From: an uncultured Dictyoglomus sp.
Lineage (GTDB): Bacteria > Dictyoglomota > Dictyoglomia > Dictyoglomales > Dictyoglomaceae
Assembly: GCA_938039765.1 (NCBI GenBank)
Contig: CALHTV010000013.1
Location: forward strand, 1-5,240
DNA: 5,240 nt
Direction: 5' to 3'
The position numbers were made by a program, and so were the translations under genes. Under the pieces are notes generated by a model. It saw only the letters and a program-made list of their open reading frames with translations. It was not told where the DNA came from and ran no database searches. This document shows, one piece after another, positions 1 through 5,240 of the stretch (within the stretch, counting starts at the first letter, position 1; every line of letters begins with the position of its first letter).

Positions 1-1574
1 ATATAAAACCTGAGGGCATAAAAAACCTTATTGATACTATTCCTAATATTTCGGAAGAAACTTTAAGGAACATAATACCCATCTTAGGAGAAATAAAAGG
101 GCCTGCAGTAGAAAGAATTATTTTAAATCTTCTTGGAAATCCGAACCTCAGAGATGAAGTTTTGGAAACCATAGTAAGGTATGGTAAAAACATAATTCCT
201 CTTTTATTAGATAAATTGAAAGATGAAGATCGAGAAGTAAAGATGCTTGCTATTTTAGCCCTTGGGAGAATTGGGGATAAAAGTTCAGTGCCCTATTTAT
301 TGGAATTACTTGAAGAGGAAGATTTAGTAGTTGTTTGTGCTGGCGCTTTGGCCAAAATTGGGGACAGGATGGCTTTTGAGCCTCTTATTAAAAAATTAGG
401 AAATCCTAATCCCTACATAAGACAAGCTGTAATCTCTGCTATAAACTCTCTTGGACATCCAGATCTTCCTAAGAAATTAAAAGAGTTACTTAAAAGTGAA
501 AATGTTTATGAGAGAGAATCTGCCATAAAGATAGCAGGGTATTTTGGTTTTGAAGATTGTAAAGAAGAGATATTTAATCTTATAAATGACGAGAACGAGG
601 AGATAAGAAAAGCAGTATATGAAAATATAGTATTCTTTGATGATAAATTAGTGATAGAGTTGTTAAAGGAGGGCTTAAAGAAAGAAAAGAGAAAAGTAAG
701 AGAATCAATTGTAAAGTCCCTCATATATGTAGAGAGAGAAAAAGCTCTTCCTCTTATAGAGATGGCTTTAGATGACTCCTCACCTTGGGTAAGGTATTAT
801 GCAGTAAAATCTCTTATATTTCACAATCCTCCTAATGTTTTAGAGATGTTAGAGGAACTTTTAAAGAGAGAAGAGACAGCTCTTGTAAAGATAATAATAA
901 TAGAATCCTTAGGAGAACTACAAAATAAAAAAGCTCTACCTCTTTTAAAAAATTTTTTAGAAACTCAAGATAGAGACTTACTCTCTGCTACTATACGGGC
1001 TATTGGTAAGATAAGACATCCCGAAGCAATAAACTTATTGATTCCTTTTTTAAGTTCCCCGGATAAGAACATAAAAATAGAGACTTTAAGATCTTTAGCA
1101 AACCTAAAAGATAATGCTGTTATAAATAATATTATATGGAGCATAGCTACAGAAGACAGCCCAGAAGTAATAACTGAAGGTCTTAATTCTCTTTTAACTA
1201 TAGGAACGTTAGAAAGTTTTAAAGCTATCTTGTCTCTCAGTTTAGACTCTAATAAAAGAGAGCTTTGTATGAAAACCCTTTCTCTAATTCCTGAAGAATT
1301 TATTTCTCCCCTGTTGAGTGAGGCTAAACATATGAATCCCATATTAAGGATTAATCTGATTTTTGCTTTAGAGATGAGAAAACAGGATGTGTCCAAATAT
1401 TTGATGGAATTTCTAAAGGATGAAAATAGAGAAGTAAGATTGCAGGCAATTTCTTCTTTAATAGATATTGGATCTTATGAAGCTAAAAAGATATTGATAG
1501 AATATTTAGAAAAAGAGGAAGATCCAGAAATAAAAAATTTATTGATTCAAAAATTGGAGAGGAATAACTTATGA
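1..1574 (+). CDS. HEAT-repeat (PBS-lyase-like) scaffold protein, 5' end missing
   Basis: The frame is open from base 3 to the TGA at 1572-1574 with no stop, giving 523 visible residues, so the true start lies left of the window. A TTG at 162 could be called as a start, but the 53 codons before it continue the same helical repeat and there is no clear ribosome site, so I reject it. The visible protein is made entirely of about 17 tandem repeats of roughly 30 residues, each a helix pair. Typical units are 'IIPLLLDKLKDEDREV..AILALGRIGD' (about residues 64-92) and the near-consensus 'LKDENREVRLQAISSL' close to the C-terminus. There is no signal peptide, membrane segment or catalytic motif in the visible part. 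HEAT solenoids serve as protein-binding scaffolds; the partner is unknown. The gene overlaps cheR by 4 bases (ATGA), so the product probably acts with the Che proteins, as a scaffold or an output (inference). An N-terminal domain may lie upstream. Confidence 0.88.
   Translation, partial: IKPEGIKNLIDTIPNISEETLRNIIPILGEIKGPAVERIILNLLGNPNLRDEVLETIVRYGKNIIPLLLDKLKDEDREVKMLAILALGRIGDKSSVPYLLELLEEEDLVVVCAGALAKIGDRMAFEPLIKKLGNPNPYIRQAVISAINSLGHPDLPKKLKELLKSENVYERESAIKIAGYFGFEDCKEEIFNLINDENEEIRKAVYENIVFFDDKLVIELLKEGLKKEKRKVRESIVKSLIYVEREKALPLIEMALDDSSPWVRYYAVKSLIFHNPPNVLEMLEELLKREETALVKIIIIESLGELQNKKALPLLKNFLETQDRDLLSATIRAIGKIRHPEAINLLIPFLSSPDKNIKIETLRSLANLKDNAVINNIIWSIATEDSPEVITEGLNSLLTIGTLESFKAILSLSLDSNKRELCMKTLSLIPEEFISPLLSEAKHMNPILRINLIFALEMRKQDVSKYLMEFLKDENREVRLQAISSLIDIGSYEAKKILIEYLEKEEDPEIKNLLIQKLERNNL
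1556..1562 (+). promoter_or_regulatory. Ribosome binding site of cheR
   Basis: GGAGAGG ends 8 bases before the ATG at 1571. It lies inside the last codons of the HEAT gene and supports both the cheR start and coupled translation through the ATGA overlap. Confidence 0.8.
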
Positions 1575-2407
1575 GATTTTTTCAAGAGTCATTAGATTTT
1601 CCTAGCAATTCCTTTCAACTTCTAAGGGATCTTATAAAGGAAAATATAGGAATATACTACGATGAAACCAAAAAGGATATTTTAGCAGATAAACTTACTC
1701 CTCTTGCTCTTGAAAGAGGATTTAATAATTTTCTTGACTATTATTATTTTCTCAAGTACGACTCTGAGGGGAAAGAAGAATGGGATAAAATTTCAGATGT
1801 TCTCTCAGTGCAAGAGACCTATTTTTTTAGAGAATTAGATCAACTGAAAGCCTTAGTAGATATACTTATTCCATCTCTTTATAATGAGGGTAAGAAATCT
1901 ATTAAAATATGGAGTGCAGGATGTGCTACGGGTGAGGAGCCATTATCTATTGCTATACTATTAAATGAAGGGTCTTGGTTTCAAAAACTAGATATAAGTA
2001 TATATGGAAGTGATATAAGTATTTCAGCATTAGAAAAAGCTCAAAAAGGTATTTATCGAGAGAGATCTCTAAGAAATCTTTCTGTTGATTTGATAAATAA
2101 ATATTTTACAAAAGAAGAAAATGGATTTAGAATAAATTCAGAAATTCATAAAAAGGTTATATGGAAAAGAGCAAATTTAATAAAAGAGGAGGAAATAAAA
2201 GATCTTGCAAAATCTGATGTGATTTTTTGTAGAAATGTATTTATCTATTTTGATGATAGCACAATTCAAAAGGTTCTTAAAATATTTGAAGAAAATATGA
2301 GGAATCCTGGATATCTCTTTGTAGGGGTATCCGAGTCTCTAATAAGATTCAGACATTCCTTTAACCTAGAGATTATTGGAGGTGCTTTTGTATATGTTAA
2401 AAAATGA
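1571..2407 (+). CDS. cheR: CheR, chemoreceptor glutamate methyltransferase
   Basis: This cytoplasmic enzyme transfers a methyl group from S-adenosylmethionine to glutamates on chemoreceptors, for adaptation. At 278 residues it has the usual length. An N-terminal helical CheR_N domain (about residues 12-75) precedes the Rossmann methyltransferase domain. Visible motifs are TYFFRE at 83-88 (R87 matching the catalytic arginine 98 of Salmonella CheR), the SAM loop WSAGCATGEEP at 114-124, the acidic GSDIS at 146-150, KGIYR at 159-163 opening the beta-subdomain, FCRNVFIYFD at 219-228 and the late VGVSES at 251-256. The protein ends right after the domain, with no TPR or other fusion. The basic N-terminal helix that touches receptors in E. 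coli CheR looks poorly conserved (K41, P44, L45 and L47 where E. coli has arginines). The ATG at 1571 is backed by GGAGAGG. The 3' end overlaps cheB by 14 bases. Confidence 0.95.
   Translation: MRFFQESLDFPSNSFQLLRDLIKENIGIYYDETKKDILADKLTPLALERGFNNFLDYYYFLKYDSEGKEEWDKISDVLSVQETYFFRELDQLKALVDILIPSLYNEGKKSIKIWSAGCATGEEPLSIAILLNEGSWFQKLDISIYGSDISISALEKAQKGIYRERSLRNLSVDLINKYFTKEENGFRINSEIHKKVIWKRANLIKEEEIKDLAKSDVIFCRNVFIYFDDSTIQKVLKIFEENMRNPGYLFVGVSESLIRFRHSFNLEIIGGAFVYVKK
2378..2383 (+). promoter_or_regulatory. Ribosome binding site that decides the cheB start
   Basis: GGAGGT lies inside the end of cheR, 10 bases before the ATG at 2394. A longer reading of cheB from a TTG at 2376 would begin on top of this site, and no other good site precedes it, so the ATG at 2394 is the better start. 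Confidence 0.75.
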
Positions 2408-3461
2408 AACTGAAAAAATTATAAAAGTTCTTATAGTAGATGATTCGGCTTTTGTGAGGAAAGTGCTAACTAATATTTTTTCAAAAAGTCCTTTTATAGA
2501 GGTTGTTGGAACGGCAAGAGATGGATGGGAAGCTTTAGAAAAAGTTGAGGAATTAAATCCTGATGTAATTACTCTAGATCTTATTATGCCCAATATGGAC
2601 GGAATAACATTTTTAAGAGAGTTGATGAAGAAGAAACCTACTCCAGTGGTTATAGTAAGTATTGCTAGTGAATCAGGGGAGCTTGCCATAGAAGCTTTAA
2701 ACTTGGGAGCTGTTGATATAATTCAAAAGCCTACTGCTCTTGCTTCTGAAAAAATATATGAAATCTCCGAGGACTTAATACAAAAAGTTAAAAATGCAAG
2801 TAAAATTTCTTTGGAGAAAATTCAAAAAATTACAGGTAATCAAATTCCTGTTATAGAGTTAAAAGAGGAGATAATAAAAACAAAAGTTGATATAGTGGTA
2901 ATTGGGATATCCACAGGGGGTCCTCAGGCTCTAAGATATGTACTACCAAAGTTTCCTAGATCTTTTCCTGTACCCATAGCTGTGGTTATACATATGCCTG
3001 TAGGGTATACAGAAATCTTTGCTCAAAAGCTAAATGAAGTATGTCAATTAGAGGTGAAAGAAGCAAAGGATGGAGATTTATTAGAAAAGGGAAAAATATA
3101 CATAGCTCAAGCAGGAAAGCATATGATGTTTGAAAAGAAAGAAAATAAAATTTATATAAAACTTGATCTTAAGCCTTTTGATACTTTACACAAACCTTCT
3201 GTTGATGTACTTTTTCAGTCAGCAGGAGAAATTTTTGGGAACAGAGTTTTGGGAATAATAATGACTGGAATGGGAAAGGATGGCTTGAAAGGAGCGGAAT
3301 ATATAAAATTAAAAGGAGGATTTATTTTTACTGAAGCTGAAGAGACCTGTATAATTTATGGTATGCCACGTTCTGTAGAAGAGGCAGGACTGAGTGATAA
3401 AGTTATTCCTCTTTATAAAATGGCTGAAGAGATAATTGATTTTGTGGGAGGGGAAAAATGA
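2394..3461 (+). CDS. cheB: CheB, receptor methylesterase/glutamine deamidase with receiver domain
   Basis: CheB removes methyl groups from receptor glutamates (and can deamidate glutamines), opposing CheR; phosphorylation of its receiver by CheA activates it. From the ATG at 2394 the protein has 355 residues, the standard size. The receiver (about 10-130) shows acidic D16-D17, phosphoacceptor D62 in LDLIMPNMDG, S89 and K112 in QKP. A polar, lysine/glutamate-rich linker (about 131-163) leads to the methylesterase domain. Its triad is complete by motif: S173 in GISTGGP, H200 in IHMP and D296 in TGMGKDG, matching S164, H190 and D286 of the Salmonella enzyme. HKPSVDVLF (266-274) and YGMPR (322-326) are further family signatures. 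The enzyme should be active. It overlaps cheR by 14 bases and cheY by 4. A TTG at 2376 would add six residues but sits on the ribosome site. Confidence 0.95.
   Translation: MLKNETEKIIKVLIVDDSAFVRKVLTNIFSKSPFIEVVGTARDGWEALEKVEELNPDVITLDLIMPNMDGITFLRELMKKKPTPVVIVSIASESGELAIEALNLGAVDIIQKPTALASEKIYEISEDLIQKVKNASKISLEKIQKITGNQIPVIELKEEIIKTKVDIVVIGISTGGPQALRYVLPKFPRSFPVPIAVVIHMPVGYTEIFAQKLNEVCQLEVKEAKDGDLLEKGKIYIAQAGKHMMFEKKENKIYIKLDLKPFDTLHKPSVDVLFQSAGEIFGNRVLGIIMTGMGKDGLKGAEYIKLKGGFIFTEAEETCIIYGMPRSVEEAGLSDKVIPLYKMAEEIIDFVGGEK
3446..3453 (+). promoter_or_regulatory. Ribosome binding site of cheY
   Basis: GGGAGGGG lies in the last codons of cheB, 4 bases before the ATG at 3458. The same bases encode the Gly-Gly-Glu of the cheB C-terminus, and the ATGA overlap follows. 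Confidence 0.78.
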
Positions 3462-3820
3462 AGATTCTTATTATTGATGATTCTTCTTTAGCAAGAAGAC
3501 TTTTGAGAAAGATCTTAGAAGAAGAAAATCATGAAATTATTGAGGCAGAAAGTGGTATAGAAGGTATTGAAAAGTATTATCTAGAAAAGCCAGATTTGGT
3601 TTTTTTAGATCTTACAATGGAAGGAATGTATGGATTAGATACCTTGGAAAAGATAAAAGAAATAGATCCTTCAGCAAAGGTTGTGATCGCCTCTGCAGAT
3701 ATTCAAAAGAAAACTAAAGAGCTTGCTTTAGAGAAAGGGGCTTATTACTTTATAAACAAACCTTATGATGAAAAAGAGATTCTTAGTCTTTTGAAAAATA
3801 TTATTGGGGGAGAAAAATGA
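3458..3820 (+). CDS. cheY: CheY-like single-domain response regulator
   Basis: This 120-residue protein is a bare receiver domain with no output domain, as in CheY. Acidic D7-D8, phosphoacceptor D51, S79 (T87 in E. coli CheY), F98 (Y106 position) and K101 in NKP form a complete phosphorylation site with the aromatic switch. The loop after D51 is unusual: it reads DLTMEGMYG where most CheY proteins have D-x-x-MPxMDG, so the conserved proline is E55 and the usual aspartate is Y58. The protein would accept phosphate from CheA or CheA-like kinases and act through a partner. Position directly before cheC, with a 4-base ATGA overlap, points to CheC as its phosphatase or binding partner. Whether the target is a flagellar switch, a pilus motor or the HEAT protein cannot be told from the sequence. 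The gene overlaps cheB by 4 bases and has a strong ribosome site. Confidence 0.9.
   Translation: MKILIIDDSSLARRLLRKILEEENHEIIEAESGIEGIEKYYLEKPDLVFLDLTMEGMYGLDTLEKIKEIDPSAKVVIASADIQKKTKELALEKGAYYFINKPYDEKEILSLLKNIIGGEK
3806..3812 (+). promoter_or_regulatory. Ribosome binding site of cheC
   Basis: GGGGGAG lies in the last codons of cheY, 4 bases before the ATG at 3817. It closely copies the arrangement at the cheB-cheY junction. Confidence 0.75.
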
Positions 3821-4422
3821 TTTTAGATGAAAGGCAGAGAGATGCTCTCTCAGAAGTTATCAATATTGCCTTTTCTAGGACTGCGAATTCCTTATCAGAG
3901 TTAACAGGAGATAGAATTCTCTTAGATCCCCCAAAGGTCGATATTGTTCCTATAGATGAGGTATCTCAAAAGCTTAATGAGGAATTAAAAGGAGAAGTTG
4001 CTACAGTGCACCAGATTTTTACAGGTCCCGTCTCTGGTGATGCTTTGCTTCTTCTTGATTATGAAGGAGCAATAAGACTTTCAGCTCTTGTTTCAGGTGA
4101 AGAGGATGTAGACTATACTTATCTTACTTCTTCTTTAAAAGAGGTACTTATGGAAGTTGGAAATATACTTCTTAATGCCTGTCTTGGTATGTTTGGAAAC
4201 CTGTTGAATTTACATATAACTTTTTCGATTCCTAAAATTCACTTAAATGAACTTCATGCTATCTTAGATACTCTTGTTATTTCGCAAGAGGAATTAAAAT
4301 ATGCCCTTATAGCAATTACGAAATTTGGGATTAAGAATAGCCTTATAAAGGGATATTTGGTAATTATATTAGGAGTTTCTTCATTAGAGAAGCTTTTGGA
4401 GGCTGTAGATAAGCTTGGGTAA
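3817..4422 (+). CDS. cheC: CheC-type CheY-P phosphatase
   Basis: The 201-residue length fits CheC of the CheC/CheX/FliY family, which hydrolyses the phosphoryl group of CheY-P. FliY carries an extra SpoA-like domain, which is absent here. The family motif is D/S-x3-E-x2-N, with a proline after a further 22 residues. The first copy is complete: D9, E13, N16 and P39. The second copy, 100 residues later in the pseudo-symmetric half, has E113, N116 and P139 in perfect register, but its first position is E109 rather than D or S. Two copies favour CheC over single-site CheX. The intervening sheet includes TGPVSGDALLLL (69-80), a typical CheC strand. CheC usually partners CheD, a receptor deamidase; no cheD is in the window. 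The gene overlaps cheY by 4 bases, and the next gene starts 4 bases after its TAA. No terminator follows it. Confidence 0.9.
   Translation: MILDERQRDALSEVINIAFSRTANSLSELTGDRILLDPPKVDIVPIDEVSQKLNEELKGEVATVHQIFTGPVSGDALLLLDYEGAIRLSALVSGEEDVDYTYLTSSLKEVLMEVGNILLNACLGMFGNLLNLHITFSIPKIHLNELHAILDTLVISQEELKYALIAITKFGIKNSLIKGYLVIILGVSSLEKLLEAVDKLG
4398..4402 (+). promoter_or_regulatory. Possible ribosome binding site for the PAS-GAF gene
   Basis: GGAGG near the end of cheC is 24 bases before the ATG at 4427 but only 12 before an in-frame TTG at 4415. A weaker GGG at 4417-4419 is 7 bases from the ATG. The start of the next gene is therefore not fully settled; an in-frame TAG at 4406 rules out anything earlier. 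Confidence 0.35.
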
Positions 4423-4426
4423 AATT

Positions 4427-5240
4427 ATGAGGAATCTTTATAAACCTTTTTATGATTGGATAGAAGAATCTATTTCGTGGGGGATTTTTGTATTAGATCC
4501 TGATTTTAATGTCATATTTTGGAATAAATGGCTTGAGATCAATACTAATATCAAAAAAGAAGTTATTTTAGGAAAAAACATATTTGAAGTAATACCTCAT
4601 ACTCAGAAATTTAAATCCTATTTTCAACAGGCCTTAGGAGGAAACGCTATTATATTATCTCAGAGATTACATAAATATCTTATTCCTATAAAACTTAAGG
4701 AAGAGGATACGGAATATATGCAACAGACAGTGCAGATTTTTCCTTTTATAGAAAATGATGAAATAAAAGGAATAATAATCACCATAGAGGATGTTACTGA
4801 AAGTGTTAAAAGAGAAGAAGATCTTAAAAAGCAAGTAAGAACTCTAAAGGTTCTTAATGATGTTCAAAGAGCTATGTTTTCTCTTAATTTTGAGGAATGT
4901 TTAGAAAGAATATTCGAGGGAATATTAAAACTGACAATGTCTAAACTAATTTACTTATTTTTGATGGAAGATGGAAATTTAAATTTGAAGAAATCCACAT
5001 TAACTTTAGAAAACCAATATGAAATTATAAAGGATTCATCATGTATAGTTCAAAAGGCTTTAAAACAGAAAGAAACCATATATATTCCCAAAAAAGAGGA
5101 GTCAGATATTAAATTTATTAGCCCTTTAGCTCGTTCTGCTATTGCTATTCCTCTTTTAGGTAAAGAAGATGTTTTAGGAGTATTAGTTGTAGAGTTTTAT
5201 AATGAGGATGCTCTAAAAAGAGATGAGATTCTAAATTTAG
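4427..5240 (+). CDS. PAS-GAF sensor protein, 3' end missing
   Basis: An open frame of 271 codons runs from the ATG at 4427 to the right edge without a stop. Residues about 11-125 form a PAS domain: it opens with SWGIFVLDPDFNVIFWN, typical of the first PAS strands, and closes with IKGIIITIEDVTE, the usual last strand and DVTE linker. A charged helix of about 126-148 probably makes a coiled coil. Residues from about 150 on look like a GAF domain, with a helical start (FEECLERIFEGILKL), SAIAIPLL at 237-244 and VLGVLVVEFYN at 249-259. There is no signal peptide or membrane segment, so it should be a soluble sensor; the ligand cannot be inferred. The output domain lies beyond the window: histidine kinase, diguanylate cyclase or phosphatase are all possible. 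It starts 4 bases after cheC, so it is likely cotranscribed. A TTG at 4415 is an alternative start. Confidence 0.85.
   Translation, partial: MRNLYKPFYDWIEESISWGIFVLDPDFNVIFWNKWLEINTNIKKEVILGKNIFEVIPHTQKFKSYFQQALGGNAIILSQRLHKYLIPIKLKEEDTEYMQQTVQIFPFIENDEIKGIIITIEDVTESVKREEDLKKQVRTLKVLNDVQRAMFSLNFEECLERIFEGILKLTMSKLIYLFLMEDGNLNLKKSTLTLENQYEIIKDSSCIVQKALKQKETIYIPKKEESDIKFISPLARSAIAIPLLGKEDVLGVLVVEFYNEDALKRDEILNL

Noticed and set aside
506..724. Minus-strand open frame of 72 codons inside the HEAT gene
   Set aside because: It lies wholly antisense to a clear repeat protein, has Ser/Phe/Leu-rich shadow composition and no ribosome site or family resemblance.
965..1396. Minus-strand open frame of 143 codons inside the HEAT gene
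   Set aside because: It is antisense to well-formed HEAT repeats; its hydrophobic stretches mirror the codons of the opposite strand and no domain is recognisable.
2366..2689. Minus-strand open frame of 107 codons over the cheR end and the CheB receiver
   Set aside because: It is antisense to two conserved genes, including the receiver active site, and resembles nothing.
4390..4426. Two AAGCTT palindromes near the end of cheC, considered as a hairpin terminator
   Set aside because: The six-base stems are short and AT-rich, there is no U-run after them, and the next gene begins immediately.
1..5240. Searched for internal promoters, riboswitches, tRNA genes, CRISPR repeats, insertion sequences and inverted terminal repeats
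   Set aside because: Coding sequence covers nearly every base, the only intergenic gap is 4 bases, and no repeated DNA beyond protein-level HEAT similarity was seen.

Overview
The window is a stretch of one densely packed plus-strand operon for a chemosensory (Che) adaptation and signalling module. No gap between genes exceeds 4 bases, and I see no internal promoter or terminator. The DNA is AT-rich (about one third G+C by eye), uses mostly AGA for arginine and ATA for isoleucine, and encodes Lys/Glu/Ile-rich proteins with good Shine-Dalgarno sites. This suggests a thermophilic, low-GC bacterium. A Dictyoglomus-like organism is my best guess from overall look and gene content; Thermotogae or thermophilic Firmicutes are alternatives. 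No marker gene settles this.

Layout. Bases 1-1574 hold the 3' part of a gene for a protein that is HEAT repeats throughout; the frame is open to the left edge, so its start lies outside. Then follow cheR (1571-2407, receptor methyltransferase), cheB (2394-3461, receiver plus methylesterase/deamidase), cheY (3458-3820, single receiver domain) and cheC (3817-4422, CheY-P phosphatase with two active-site motifs). From 4427 to the right edge runs the first 271 codons of a PAS-GAF sensor protein whose output domain is cut off. The first five genes overlap one another (4, 14, 4 and 4 bases) and the last begins 4 bases after cheC, so translational coupling is likely.

How the genes fit together. CheR and CheB would set the methylation state of chemoreceptors. 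CheY would carry the phosphoryl signal from a CheA kinase encoded elsewhere, and CheC would remove it. No cheA, cheW, cheD or receptor gene is in the window. The less usual parts are the two flanking genes: a HEAT-repeat scaffold coupled to cheR, and a soluble PAS-GAF sensor coupled to cheC. A HEAT protein is the output of the Che7 system of Myxococcus xanthus, so this operon could control something other than a flagellar motor. That is inference. I do not see a wholly new system here, but the gene combination and several residue changes in CheR, CheY and CheC deserve a look.
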